DNA of 64,000 nucleotides from Sphingomonas sp. CBMAI 2297 (GTDB taxonomy: Bacteria > Pseudomonadota > Alphaproteobacteria > Sphingomonadales > Sphingomonadaceae), in the NCBI RefSeq assembly GCF_029870595.1, contig NZ_JAPDIR010000005.1:62001-126000 (forward strand), written 5' to 3'. A model generated the notes under the pieces. That model worked only from the letters and a program-made list of their open reading frames with translations, had not been told where the DNA came from and searched no databases. The stretch's first letter is position 1. Each line of letters starts with the position of its first letter. Shown here piece by piece: positions 26,211-35,656 of this stretch. The position numbers and the translations under genes are program-made.

Positions 26211-26834
26211 ATGGGCCTGACCGCCGACCAGCTCAAGGCGTCGCTCGATGCGCTGGCGGAGCGCGAGCCGCTGATCGCCGCCGCGATCGGGCGGGTGGGC
26301 TATCCCCCGCCCCGCATCCGCGACCGCGGCTACGAGACGCTGCTGCGCACGATCGTGGGCCAGCAGGTGAGCGTTGCCGCCGCGCAATCGATCTGGAACA
26401 AGATGGCGGCGCAGCTGGGGGCGCTCACCGATCCCGGCAGCATCGCCCGTGCCAGCGACGAGGAGCTGCGCGCCGCCGGCCTCTCGCGCCAGAAGATCGC
26501 CTATGCGCGCAGCCTGGCCGAGGAAGTGACCAGCGGCCGGCTCGACTTCGCGCACCTGGCCGAGGACGACGAGGAAGCCATCGCCCAGCTCGTCCGGATC
26601 AAGGGCATCGGCCGCTGGTCCGCCGAGATCTACCTGCTGTTCGCCGAGGGGCGCCCCGATATCTGGCCCGCCGGAGACCTGGCGGTGCAGATCGAGGTCG
26701 GCCGGATCATGGGCCATCCCGAACGGCCGAGCGAGAAGCTGACGCGGGAAATCGCCGAAGCCTGGCGCCCCCATCGCGGCGCCGCGGCGGTGCTGGCCTG
26801 GCACCATTATAATTCGGAGATGGAAGTGATTTGA
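26211..26834 (+). CDS. DNA-3-methyladenine glycosylase (AlkA family)
   Basis: 207-residue HhH-GPD base-excision glycosylase. The core has [23 protein letters not shown], the helix-hairpin-helix [18 protein letters not shown] and the catalytic aspartate in WPAGDLAVQ. Lacking the N-terminal AlkA domain, it is of the short DNA-3-methyladenine glycosylase II class that removes alkylated purines. It is divergent from the ferredoxin, with 63 bases between starts. Confidence 0.92.
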   Translation: MGLTADQLKASLDALAEREPLIAAAIGRVGYPPPRIRDRGYETLLRTIVGQQVSVAAAQSIWNKMAAQLGALTDPGSIARASDEELRAAGLSRQKIAYARSLAEEVTSGRLDFAHLAEDDEEAIAQLVRIKGIGRWSAEIYLLFAEGRPDIWPAGDLAVQIEVGRIMGHPERPSEKLTREIAEAWRPHRGAAAVLAWHHYNSEMEVI

Positions 26835-26861
26835 GGGCGAAGTTGGGCTAGCCCCCTTCGC

Positions 26862-27230
26862 ATGCATGCGGAGGACAGCATCACTTCGGCCGAACTGCTC
26901 GCACGCTATGCGCGTGGTGTTCGCGAATTCAGGAATCTGGAGGTTTCGGATGCGAACGAAACCCCGTTGGTCGGCGCGGATCTGCGCGGCATCGTGATCG
27001 AAGATTGCTTCGTCACCTGCGACCTCGCCGGTGCCGATCTGCGTGGCGCTCAGGTTCATGCCAACGTCAAGACCTGCATCTTCGCCAACGCAGATTTGCG
27101 CGATGCCGATTTCGCCGGCTCGGCGCTGTGCAGCACGACTTTCATCGGTGCGAAGATGGAAGGCGCAAACTTCGAAGACGCCTGTTATCACGGTATCGAC
27201 TTCGCCGCCGGGTATTTGCCCGAATGGTGA
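26862..27230 (+). CDS. Pentapeptide-repeat protein
   Basis: 122 residues. From about residue 35 the sequence shows an A(D/N)LxG-type pentapeptide pattern ([28 protein letters not shown]..., [16 protein letters not shown]..., [13 protein letters not shown]) that folds as a right-handed beta helix. About 14 repeats. Function is unknown; some family members mimic DNA and protect gyrase. It begins 28 bases after the glycosylase gene and may be co-transcribed with it. Confidence 0.82.
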   Translation: MHAEDSITSAELLARYARGVREFRNLEVSDANETPLVGADLRGIVIEDCFVTCDLAGADLRGAQVHANVKTCIFANADLRDADFAGSALCSTTFIGAKMEGANFEDACYHGIDFAAGYLPEW

Positions 27231-27248
27231 TCGTCGGCGGGATGGGCC

Positions 27249-28136
27249 TCAGGCGCGCGCGCCCAGCCCCACCGCGATCGCCCCCAGCGGCCCGGCCATC
27301 GTGCCCAGCCCCGGCGTCCCCAGCCGCGTCTCGATATCCTCCGCCCATTCGGCCAGCGCGCCATAGCCGCCCAGGCTCTCGACCAGCCGCGCGCGCAGTT
27401 TCGGGAACAGATAGGGCCGCGCGGCCGTCACTCCGCCCCCGATCGCGATTCGCTCGGGCGCGGCGGTGACGACGAGATTGTGGAGCATGCCGGCCAGGTC
27501 GTGGACGAACAGATCCCATGCGGGAGCATCGTCGGGCAACTGGTCGCCGGGCATGCCGAAGCGCTCGGCAAGCGCCGGTCCGGCGATCAGCCCTTCCAGG
27601 CAATCGCCATGGAAGCGGCACCAGCCCGGATAGGTATCGCCCGGCGCGCGCGGCAGGCGCATATGCCCCGCCTCGCCATGCGCCCAGCCCATCACCGGCC
27701 TGCCGCCGGTCACCAGGCCCACCCCCACGCCGGTGCCGATGGTGATATAGGCATGCGCTGCCATGCCCTGGGCCGCCCCCCAGCGCCCCTCGGCGAGCGC
27801 GGCGCCGTTGACGTCGGTCTGGAAACCGGTCGGCTTGCCGTAGCGCGCCGTCAGGCGGCCGATCAGGTCGGTGCCGCTCCACCCGGGCTTGGTCGTCGCG
27901 GTGATCGCGCCGTAATCGGCACGCGCCGGATCTAGCCCCACCGGCCCGAAGCTCGCCACGCCGATCGCGTCGAAGGTCCAGCGATCGAGCACCCCCTCGA
28001 TCGCCGCCAGCGTCGCCTGCGGATCGGTGGTGGGCACGGTCACCCGGTCGCGCACATCGTCCGGCCCGGTCGCCAGCAACGCCACGCATTTGGTGCCGCC
28101 CAGCTCGATGCCCGCGATCAGTCTCAGCTCAGTCAT
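27249..28136 (-). CDS. scrK: ROK-family fructokinase
   Basis: 295 residues. N-terminal phosphate motif GIELGGTKCVALLA, sugar-binding TDVNGAALAEGRWG, TIGTGVGVGLV, the zinc-type segment CRFHGDCLEGLIAGPAL (as in B. subtilis YdhR-type fructokinases) and IAIGGGVTAA. It phosphorylates fructose in the cytoplasm. ATG 28136 fits the family start. It lies 130 bases downstream of the large TonB-dependent receptor gene on the same strand, separated by a hairpin, which suggests a shared sugar-uptake role. Confidence 0.88.
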   Translation of the reverse strand: MTELRLIAGIELGGTKCVALLATGPDDVRDRVTVPTTDPQATLAAIEGVLDRWTFDAIGVASFGPVGLDPARADYGAITATTKPGWSGTDLIGRLTARYGKPTGFQTDVNGAALAEGRWGAAQGMAAHAYITIGTGVGVGLVTGGRPVMGWAHGEAGHMRLPRAPGDTYPGWCRFHGDCLEGLIAGPALAERFGMPGDQLPDDAPAWDLFVHDLAGMLHNLVVTAAPERIAIGGGVTAARPYLFPKLRARLVESLGGYGALAEWAEDIETRLGTPGLGTMAGPLGAIAVGLGARA

Positions 28137-28216
28137 GGCGCCCGTTAACCCGGTTCCGCGGGACAAAAAAGGGGCCACCCGCAGGCGGCCCGCCATCCCC
28201 TGAACGATGGTTCGGC

Positions 28217-28247
28217 AGTGGCGGCCGGTGAAAGGCCGGCCGCCACT
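28217..28247 (-). terminator. Strong hairpin after the TonB-dependent receptor gene
   Basis: Perfect 12-base arms AGTGGCGGCCGG and CCGGCCGCCACT with a seven-base loop, 20 bases beyond the receptor stop. No U tract follows, so it may be a 3'-end stabiliser or partial attenuator before the fructokinase gene rather than a full terminator. Confidence 0.65.
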
Positions 28248-28266
28248 CCCCCTTTGCCGTGAGGCC

Positions 28267-31200
28267 CTAGAACCGGCCCCGCAGCCCGACCATGACCTGG
28301 CGGCCCGGATCGTAGAGCGTGAAGGCAGCATTGCTGAACTGGAAGTAGCTGCGCTGCTTCTCCTTGGTGAGGTTGATCACGTCGAGCGTCAGCTCCGGCG
28401 CCCATTTCAGGTCGAGCACCTTGGCGAAGTCGAGGCTCGCCGACATGTCGTATTGCTGATAGTCGTTCGAATAGAGCCGGGCGAGCGCGATGCCGTTCTG
28501 GTTCGCGTCCGACGAGACCGAGCCACGCTGGAAGGTGGTCGACACGCGGATGTTGATGCCGCCCCGCTCATAATAGCCGGTGATGTTGTAGGTCACCGGC
28601 GACACCCCCACCGCGACCGCCGGGGCGGCGCCCGAGCCGGTCTGGTCGATCAGCGTCAGGTTCGCGTTGAACCCGAACCCGTTCAGCCCGATCTTGCCGA
28701 GCAGGAAGTCGAGCGGCTGCACCCAGTTCACTTCAAGGCCGTTGACCTTGAGCGTGCCGGTCGCATTCACCTGCTGGTTCAGCACCACCGTGGCGCTGGT
28801 CGGGCCGCCGCGCGAATTGATCGCTGCCTGCTGGGTGGGCGTCAGCGTGTCGAAGGTGACGCCATACGCGCCCAGTGCCGAGAAGGGCACCGTCACCGTG
28901 CCGGTGGTGGTGAAGCCGGTCACTGCCTTGCGGAAGGCCGTGAAGCCGACATAGCCTTCCTTGCCGGTATAATATTCGAAGCCCAGATCGATATTGGTCG
29001 AGAGATAGGGCTGGAGCGACGGATTGCCGACCGAGCCGACATCGGCCGAGGGGCTCGAGAAGTTGAGGCCCGGCAGCATCGTGTTCGGGTTGGGCCGGGT
29101 CATCGTCCGCGATGCCGCGGCGCGGACCACCGCCGCATCGCCGATATGGAAGGCCCCGCTGACCGAGGGTAGCCAGTTCGTGTAGCTCGTATCGGTGTAG
29201 ACGAAATTGGTGATGTTCGGATAGCAGCTGCCGTCGCGCGGATTGCCGGTGCCGGGGCAGGCCGCGGGCAGCGGGCCGGGGCCGTCCGGGTCCTGCGAGT
29301 TGCGCGGATCCGAGATCGAGACGCGGCCGCCGATCGTCTGATCGGTATGCACATAGCGGACGCCGGCATTGTAGTTGAGGTGATTGTCGCCCAGCTGCAG
29401 ATCGCCATTCACTTCGGCATAGGCGCCGATCACCTTCTCGCGGACATAGCCGCCGCTGGCGCCGGTGTTCGACGAGCCCGCCTCGGGCGCGGCATTGTGG
29501 AAGGCGTCATAGTTGGATGCCGCCTTGAACGCGTTCCAGTCCACCGTGACGAAGCCCGCCGATGTCGGGCGCAACAGCCCGGCAAGCTGCGAATTCGAGA
29601 TCAGCGAGCCGCCATAGGTCACCCCGCCGCTCGCGCCGGAGGAATAGCCGGTGCCATAGGCCGGATAGGTGGGATAGCCCGCCGGCGCCGCGCCGGGCTG
29701 GACCAGGCCGTTGCACGGCGGCTGGGTATTGGGCGAGGGCAGGAACACGCTGGGGCGATTGCCGCACACCGCATTCTGCCAGGCCTGGCTGTTGTCATAG
29801 GCGTTGATGCGCCGCGAGGTGTCGTCATAGGCGGCACCGACCTTGAGGTTGAACGCATTGTCACCCCAGGTCAGGTTGCCGCGAACGCCCTTGGTCTCGG
29901 TCTGCCGCTTCTCGTCCTGGATGTTCACGCGCCCGCCCGGCCAGGCGAAGTTGGCGGGATTGTTCAAGTCGATGTTCGTCGAGATCGTGGGCACGTCGCC
30001 GCTGCTGTTGTCATAGTTCACCACCACGCCCGAATTGGGAGCGCTGAGCACCACCACGCTCGGCGATTCGCGGTGGAAGCTGGACCAGGTGTAATTGCCC
30101 TGCAGGTCGAACTTCAGCTTGTCGGCGATCTCCCATTCGAGCCCGGGATTGACGCCCCAGAACTTGGTCTTCTCGATGAAGGGCCGATATTCGAGGAACC
30201 ATTGGGCGTTGGCATAGGTGCCCTTGGTGACCACGCAGCCCTGGGTGCAGTCCGAACGGTCATATTGCGTGTTGAGCGGGATCGCGGCGCCGTTCCGGCC
30301 GACCCAGTTCATGTCGACGCGCTCGAGCTGGTTGTCCTTCCAGCCGAACATGCCGTCGACATAGGCATGGAAACGCTCGCCCTTATATTCCAGGCTGGCG
30401 ATCGCGTTGATGCGGTCCTTGGTGCCTTCCTCGAACATCCTGCGGCCGAGGCGCGGGATGATGCCGTTGTCGATCTGCGAGATCGTCGCCCCCGGATTGC
30501 GCGCGAGCAGGAACGCCTGGTCGATCGTGGCACCGGTGGGCAGGCCCGCGCCCGAATTGGCCGGCACCGTCCCCGGGATCGTCCAGTTGCCGCCGCCGGT
30601 GGGATTGCAGCCGCTGGTCGCGCCGCACTGGGCGGCGGACAGGTTCGGGTTGGTCCAGCCGATCGTCTCGAAGCCGGTGGTGCGCACCTTGTTGTGCACG
30701 CCGGCCACGCCGAGCAGGATGCCGAAATCGCCCATCGTGGTGCTGCCCAGCAGCGAGCCGCGATAGCCCCAATCCTTCGAATTGGTGTTCTTGGTCAGCT
30801 GCGCGCCATAAGTGATGCGCGTGCCCGAGCGGTCGAACGGCCGCGCGCTGCGCATGTTGACCGTGCCGGCGGCGCCGCCTTCCACCTGGTCGGCGATCCC
30901 GCTCTTGTTCACCGTCAGCGACGTGAACAGCTCGGTCGGAAACATGTCGAGATCGACTTCGCGGTTGGTGTTCTGCGAGTCGGTCCGGCCGGTCGAGGCG
31001 ACCGCCACCGGGGCGCCGTTCAGCAGCACGCGGGTGAAATTGGTGCCGAGGCCGCGGATCGTGACATTGAGGCCCTCGCCCGTCACTTCGCGGGCGATGG
31101 TCACGCCGGGAATGCGGTTGAAGCTCTCGGCGATGTTGGTGTCGGGGAACTTGCCGATGTCCTCGGCGAAGATCGAATCGGTGAAGCCCACCGAGTTCTT

Positions 31201-31410
31201 CTTCGCGTTGGTCGAGCTCTGCAGCGATGCGCGATATCCGGTGACGACGATCGACTGCTCCGTTTCCGGGACGCTCTGGTCCTGGGCGGCGGCGGGCGTG
31301 TCGCCGGACTGGGTCTGGGCAAGCGCGGGCCAGGCCGTGCCGGCGAGCAACGCGGCGCCGATCATCCCTAGACGACGCGCAGTGAAACGAGGCGCAACTC
31401 GAGCGTGCAT
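28267..31410 (-). CDS. TonB-dependent outer-membrane receptor (large, sugar-type)
   Basis: 1047 residues. Signal peptide (MHARVAPRFTARRLGMIGAALLAGTAWPALA), TonB-box-like EQSIVVTGYRASL near residue 50, plug domain with FAEDIGKFPDTNIAESFNRIPGVTIARE and VTIRGLGTNFTRVLLNGAPV, then a 22-strand type barrel ending in VMVGLRGRF with terminal Phe. This TonB-dependent subfamily in sphingomonads and Caulobacter usually imports oligosaccharides. The ATG at 31410 has a strong AGGAGGGG site. Fructokinase follows downstream. Confidence 0.93.
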   Translation of the reverse strand: MHARVAPRFTARRLGMIGAALLAGTAWPALAQTQSGDTPAAAQDQSVPETEQSIVVTGYRASLQSSTNAKKNSVGFTDSIFAEDIGKFPDTNIAESFNRIPGVTIAREVTGEGLNVTIRGLGTNFTRVLLNGAPVAVASTGRTDSQNTNREVDLDMFPTELFTSLTVNKSGIADQVEGGAAGTVNMRSARPFDRSGTRITYGAQLTKNTNSKDWGYRGSLLGSTTMGDFGILLGVAGVHNKVRTTGFETIGWTNPNLSAAQCGATSGCNPTGGGNWTIPGTVPANSGAGLPTGATIDQAFLLARNPGATISQIDNGIIPRLGRRMFEEGTKDRINAIASLEYKGERFHAYVDGMFGWKDNQLERVDMNWVGRNGAAIPLNTQYDRSDCTQGCVVTKGTYANAQWFLEYRPFIEKTKFWGVNPGLEWEIADKLKFDLQGNYTWSSFHRESPSVVVLSAPNSGVVVNYDNSSGDVPTISTNIDLNNPANFAWPGGRVNIQDEKRQTETKGVRGNLTWGDNAFNLKVGAAYDDTSRRINAYDNSQAWQNAVCGNRPSVFLPSPNTQPPCNGLVQPGAAPAGYPTYPAYGTGYSSGASGGVTYGGSLISNSQLAGLLRPTSAGFVTVDWNAFKAASNYDAFHNAAPEAGSSNTGASGGYVREKVIGAYAEVNGDLQLGDNHLNYNAGVRYVHTDQTIGGRVSISDPRNSQDPDGPGPLPAACPGTGNPRDGSCYPNITNFVYTDTSYTNWLPSVSGAFHIGDAAVVRAAASRTMTRPNPNTMLPGLNFSSPSADVGSVGNPSLQPYLSTNIDLGFEYYTGKEGYVGFTAFRKAVTGFTTTGTVTVPFSALGAYGVTFDTLTPTQQAAINSRGGPTSATVVLNQQVNATGTLKVNGLEVNWVQPLDFLLGKIGLNGFGFNANLTLIDQTGSGAAPAVAVGVSPVTYNITGYYERGGINIRVSTTFQRGSVSSDANQNGIALARLYSNDYQQYDMSASLDFAKVLDLKWAPELTLDVINLTKEKQRSYFQFSNAAFTLYDPGRQVMVGLRGRF

Positions 31411-31510
31411 ATTCCCCTCCTGTGAAGGCCTCTTCCCGGGCCATTGAGCCAATCGCGCGGATCGCGATGTTAGCGGTCACATTTGGCTATGCCGCGCCTG
31501 CGATGCTGTC

Positions 31511-31606
31511 AACTCATACATTTGCATCGATCTAGATCGGCGCGAGAACAATCACTTATCGGATCGACGCAAGGGAATTGCCGCATCGCACCATATTGTA
31601 TGAGTT
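31511..31606. promoter_or_regulatory. Symmetric divergent control region
   Basis: Between the receptor start (31410) and the reductase start (31723) there is no gene. Ten-base arms AACTCATACA (31511-31520) and TGTATGAGTT (31597-31606) are perfect inverted copies. Each lies beside a TTGACA pointing outward: minus strand at 31507-31512, plus strand at 31609-31614. A 12-bp palindrome CGATCTAGATCG is near the middle (31528-31539). This looks like a paired-operator divergent promoter. Confidence 0.55.
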
Positions 31607-31722
31607 TTTTGACACCGTTGCCAGCGCCCGACTCAGTCCGATTTTCGCCGCGCCGGGCATTGCGGCGGCGGCTCCCGGACCACATCTGCGGAGCCTCTCC
31701 CTCTCGCTCCCAGGGGTATCCC

Positions 31723-32754
31723 ATGCGCTACAACCGGCTCGGCCGCACCGGCCTGATCGTCTCGGAACTCTGCCTCGGCACCATGACTTTCGGCGGCGAC
31801 GAGGGCATATGGGGCCGGATCGGCCAGTTGCAGCAGGAAGAAGCCGACGGGCTGGTCAAGGCCGCGCTGGATGCCGGTATCAATTTCTTCGACACGGCGA
31901 ACATCTATGCCGAGGGGCGTTCGGAGCGGATACTCGGCCAGGCGCTCAGGAACCTGGGCGTGGCGCGCGACGAGGTCGTGGTCGCCACCAAGGTGGTCGG
32001 CCGCATGCACGCGGGCCCGAACGGCGCCGGCGCGTCGCGCGGCCATATCCTGGCCCAGGTCGAGAAGAGCCTCGAGCGGCTCGATACCGGCCATATCGAT
32101 CTCTACCAGATCCACGGCTTCGACGCGGCGACGCCGATCGAGGAGACGCTCCAGGCGCTCGACAGCCTCGTGCGGCGCGGGACGGTGCGGTACATCGGCC
32201 TCTCCAACTGGGCGGCCTGGCAAGTGATGAAGGCGGTCGGCATCGCGGCGGCGCGGGACTATGCCCCGATCGCCTCGCTCCAGGCCTATTACACGATCGC
32301 CGGCCGCGACCTGGAACGCGAAGTGATCCCGATGCTCGAATCCGAAGGCGTCGGCCTGATGGTGTGGAGCCCGCTCGCCGGCGGCTTCCTGTCGGGGAAA
32401 TATACGCGTGACGGCGACGGCGACGGCCGGCGCGCCGGCTTCGACTTCCCGCCGGTGGACAAGGCGCGCGGCTATGACGTGGTCGACGTGCTGCGCGAAC
32501 TGGCCGAAGCCAAGGGTCGCTCGGTTGCCCAGCTGGCGCTGGCCTGGCTGCTCCATCAACGCGCGGTCTCCAGCGTCATCATCGGCGCCAAGCGGCCCGA
32601 GCAACTGGCCGACAATCTCGCCGCGGTGGACGTGGAATTCACGCCCGACGAGCTTGCCCGGCTCGATGCGGTGAGCAAGCTGCCGGCGGAATATCCCGGT
32701 TGGATGCTCGAGCGCCAGGGCGGCTATCGCGGCGGCCCGTCGCCGCGGCGCTGA
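31723..32754 (+). CDS. Aldo/keto reductase
   Basis: 343-residue TIM-barrel NADPH oxidoreductase. Family features: LGTMTFGGD, the catalytic Asp/Tyr region FFDTANIYAEGRSE, TKV (catalytic Lys), DLYQIHGFDAATPIEE and the cofactor segment SSVIIGAKRPEQLADNLAA. Closest in style to the general-stress/YghZ-like group. The substrate is unknown. AGGGG precedes ATG 31723. Divergent from the TonB-dependent receptor through a symmetric control region. Confidence 0.9.
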   Translation: MRYNRLGRTGLIVSELCLGTMTFGGDEGIWGRIGQLQQEEADGLVKAALDAGINFFDTANIYAEGRSERILGQALRNLGVARDEVVVATKVVGRMHAGPNGAGASRGHILAQVEKSLERLDTGHIDLYQIHGFDAATPIEETLQALDSLVRRGTVRYIGLSNWAAWQVMKAVGIAAARDYAPIASLQAYYTIAGRDLEREVIPMLESEGVGLMVWSPLAGGFLSGKYTRDGDGDGRRAGFDFPPVDKARGYDVVDVLRELAEAKGRSVAQLALAWLLHQRAVSSVIIGAKRPEQLADNLAAVDVEFTPDELARLDAVSKLPAEYPGWMLERQGGYRGGPSPRR

Positions 32755-32784
32755 GCCTCAGTCTCTGCGGCGCAGCCCTGCAAT

Positions 32785-32812
32785 CGGCATCCCGGCGCCA
32801 ACGGGGATGCCG
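32785..32812. terminator. Hairpin between convergent genes
   Basis: Nine-base arms CGGCATCCC and GGGATGCCG around a short spacer, between the converging reductase and P450 genes; it could serve both. Confidence 0.55.
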
Positions 32813-32837
32813 GAAGGGAAGCCGCCGCCCCCCAGCC

Positions 32838-34073
32838 TCAGTCGAACACCAGGGTCAGCGACTCCGCGAACGCCCCGTTCTTCGCCAGCCGCCCCGCCCC
32901 GCCCGGCGCCCTTCGAAGATTGGGGCGCCTCAACAAGGGCTTGAGCATGAGGTGCAGCGTCGCGCGGTTGATGTGGCGGCCGAAGCACTGGTGCAGATCA
33001 TAGCCGAAGTGAATATAGTCGCTCGCCGGGCGATGCGGATCGAAACGGGCGGGATCGGTCAGCCGGCGCGGATCCATCATCGCGGAGGCAAAGGCGGCGA
33101 GCACCGTGTCGCCCGCCTTCACCACAGTCTCATGGGCCGTGCCGCGCGCGATCACGCCATCGGCCAGCACGATGCGCGGCAGCCCCGGCGCGAGCGGATC
33201 GAAGCGCATCGCCTCCTGGACATAGCCCCAGAGCAAATCATCGTCCCCGGCCCGCGCCGCCGCCTGCGCCGCCGCCAGCTCCTTCGGCCGGCGCAGCAGC
33301 TGCTCCATCGCCTGCGGCACGACCATCGGCGGCTGGGGCGGCCCGCCGACGATGAAGCCCATCAGATTGGTGCGGATCTCCACATCGGAAAAGCCCGGCA
33401 CGCCGCGCTTCTGCTGGGCGAGACAGCGGGACAGCACATCGTCCTTGCCCGGCGCCGCCTTCCGCCGGACGATCTCCTTGTCGATATGCGCGCGCAGCGC
33501 CGGGGCGATCTGGTCGACATCCGCGCGCAGCGCCGGATCGCCCTTGGGATCGGCGAACTGGAACTCGAACAGCCGCGTGCCCCACACCCGCAGATCGCCC
33601 CCGGCCGGATCGGGCACGCCGAAATAATCGCCGAGCACGCTGAAGGTCACGCGCCGGACCAGCGTATCCACCACTTCGAGCCGCCCCGGCGACGCCGCGA
33701 CGATCGCCTCGGCCATCGCCTCCGCCTTCTGCGCCAGCCCGGGCAGGTCGCCGGGGCGCACCACGGTGCGCATCGCATCGGTATCGCGGTGGTAGAGCGG
33801 CATGTCCGCCATGCCCAGGAAGAAGGGCTCGCCGCCCATGATCACGTCGAGCTTGGGCGCATAGGGCACGCCGAACACCGGATCGGTAGCGAACACCTCG
33901 CGCACATCGTCATGCCGCGAGGTCAGCACCATGCCGCCAAGCTTCGCCACCGGCTTCCAGCGCCGCAGGAAAGCGAAGGCATAGGGCATGAGCGCGAACA
34001 CCCGCCCCTCGATCCAGCGCGCGATCCCTTTCTTGCCGGGGCGCAGCACCGCGCGCGAGACGAGCGCGTTCAC
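32838..34073 (-). CDS. Atypical cytochrome P450
   Basis: 411 residues. Heme-binding loop FGYDLHQCFGRHINR (Cys363), K-helix ExxR as EAMR (287-290). The I-helix position where P450s carry an acid/alcohol pair reads FIVGGPPQPP (about 240-249): no Asp/Glu-Thr and three prolines. Such a site is seen in P450s that use peroxides rather than O2 plus electrons, so a peroxygenase or hydroperoxide-converting activity is inferred. It is the last gene of a three-gene operon, overlapping the DyP gene by four bases. No ferredoxin or reductase is in the operon. Confidence 0.85.
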   Translation of the reverse strand: MNALVSRAVLRPGKKGIARWIEGRVFALMPYAFAFLRRWKPVAKLGGMVLTSRHDDVREVFATDPVFGVPYAPKLDVIMGGEPFFLGMADMPLYHRDTDAMRTVVRPGDLPGLAQKAEAMAEAIVAASPGRLEVVDTLVRRVTFSVLGDYFGVPDPAGGDLRVWGTRLFEFQFADPKGDPALRADVDQIAPALRAHIDKEIVRRKAAPGKDDVLSRCLAQQKRGVPGFSDVEIRTNLMGFIVGGPPQPPMVVPQAMEQLLRRPKELAAAQAAARAGDDDLLWGYVQEAMRFDPLAPGLPRIVLADGVIARGTAHETVVKAGDTVLAAFASAMMDPRRLTDPARFDPHRPASDYIHFGYDLHQCFGRHINRATLHLMLKPLLRRPNLRRAPGGAGRLAKNGAFAESLTLVFD

Positions 34074-35656
34074 AGCGCCCCCAGATAGTCGAGCGCCGGC
34101 ATGCTCGGCAGGAAGAAATATTCCCCGCCCGCCATCTGCACGAAGGTCTCGACATCGATGATCCGCCGCAGCGGATCCTCCGGGATCGTCATCGTGCCCT
34201 TGGGGCCAATCAGCGGATCGGTCTCGTCATACAGCGTCGCGAAGTTCGGGTTGAGCACCCAGGTCTGCTGAACGAACTCGAACTGGCGCGTGATGTCGGT
34301 ATTCAGGCAAATGAACAGCAGCCCGCGATCGACGTCGTCGGGCGTCGGCGGCACGCTGATCGTCTTGCCATATTTGCGGCCCCGGCGGAGGATGCGGTGA
34401 TTGTTCGCCGCGTCGAGCAGGGTCTGCTTGTCCGCCTCGGTCGGCGCCAGGCCGTCACGGGGATTGGCGCGGCGGACATGGCTGCCCAGCGGGCAGCCCA
34501 TGCCGTGAGGATCGCGATCCCAGAAGCCGAAGTCATTGTCCGCCACCGGGATCGCCCCGCCCAGCGGACAGAGCAGATTGCCATGCGTGTCGCGCCCCAC
34601 CACCCGCTCGGCGAGCCAGGTGGTGGTGACGTGCGCCGACCCCTCGGGATCACGCTCGCGGATGTGCCGGGCGGCGGCGCGCATCGATTCCCAAAAGGCG
34701 TAGACGTCCTGCTTGAGCTCGCGCACCACCATGTAGCTGCCGTTGCGCCCCAGGTCGCGAAAGCCCACGCCCTTGGGATGCGGCGGCAGCCCGGCGGTGT
34801 CGCCGATCCCGTCCGCGACCACCGGACCCTGCGCGATCTCGTTGTGCCCGTTGCGATGACCCATCAGCACTTCGCCCAGCGGCACGCCGTTCCAATAATC
34901 CTTCGGCACGTCGCCGCCGTCCCGATAGACGACCGTGCCCGCCTCGAACGGGATCGGCTGCGAGATGCCGTCCGCGAAGCCGAAATGCTCGCGGGCGATG
35001 CCCTGGGGATCGAGCCGCAGGTCGAGCGGCAGGTGATGGACCACCCGCACTTCGAAGGGTTCGAGCGTCTTGCTCACGCGTTCGCACCAGTCCTCGGCCA
35101 CCTCGTCATGCTCGCAATAGAGCAGCAGCAGCGCATGGACGGTCAGCGGCGTCTTCACCCGCTGCTCGGGATCCTCCTGCCGGTCGTCAAAGGCGCGCGC
35201 CTCGTCGTCCACCGCGGCGCCGTCGAGCGGCGTGTTGCCGCTCCATCTGGGCCCGCCAGGGATCACCGTGCCCTGCCAGGCGTCGCCGCGCCGATCGCCC
35301 AGCCGCCGCAGGCGGTCCTCCTGGAACATGCCTTCCTTGAACGGGCGATCGAACGAGGCGAGCGCATTGGCGTTCAGCCCCATCTTCTGCAGCCCCGACC
35401 AGGTGAAGCCCATCGCCGCCGCGCGCGGATCGGGCTTTTCGGCGTCGCTCACCCGCGCCACCTTGCGCAGTGCTTCCAGCCAGGCACCGCCGCCCTTCTT
35501 CTTCACGCCCTTCCAGCCGAACTCGAGGAACAGCGCCCGGCCGGTGGGCAGCGCGGCGAAGCCGCTCACCACCAGCCCCTGGGTCTGCGCATTGTCCGGC
35601 GCGGCGAGATGCCAGCTCGGGGTGCGGCCGCCCTCGCTCACAGGTCGTTGATCCAC
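34070..35656 (-). CDS. DyP-type heme peroxidase
   Basis: 528 residues, longer than most bacterial DyPs (about 300-450). Family signature FGFADGISQP (GxxDG, Asp228), proximal His in GSHVRRANPRD (His393) and the distal Arg in NHRILRRGRKYG (Arg421). No signal peptide or Tat motif, so cytoplasmic or membrane-associated through its partner. It uses H2O2 to oxidise substrates. It overlaps the upstream membrane-protein gene by 19 bases and the downstream P450 gene by four, so the three are translationally coupled. Confidence 0.88.
   Translation of the reverse strand: MDQRPVSEGGRTPSWHLAAPDNAQTQGLVVSGFAALPTGRALFLEFGWKGVKKKGGGAWLEALRKVARVSDAEKPDPRAAAMGFTWSGLQKMGLNANALASFDRPFKEGMFQEDRLRRLGDRRGDAWQGTVIPGGPRWSGNTPLDGAAVDDEARAFDDRQEDPEQRVKTPLTVHALLLLYCEHDEVAEDWCERVSKTLEPFEVRVVHHLPLDLRLDPQGIAREHFGFADGISQPIPFEAGTVVYRDGGDVPKDYWNGVPLGEVLMGHRNGHNEIAQGPVVADGIGDTAGLPPHPKGVGFRDLGRNGSYMVVRELKQDVYAFWESMRAAARHIRERDPEGSAHVTTTWLAERVVGRDTHGNLLCPLGGAIPVADNDFGFWDRDPHGMGCPLGSHVRRANPRDGLAPTEADKQTLLDAANNHRILRRGRKYGKTISVPPTPDDVDRGLLFICLNTDITRQFEFVQQTWVLNPNFATLYDETDPLIGPKGTMTIPEDPLRRIIDVETFVQMAGGEYFFLPSMPALDYLGAL

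Noticed and set aside
29347-31371. Plus-strand frame opposite the first TonB-dependent receptor (674 codons)
   Set aside because: Shadow frame with His/Arg/Asp-rich low-complexity translation and no domain.
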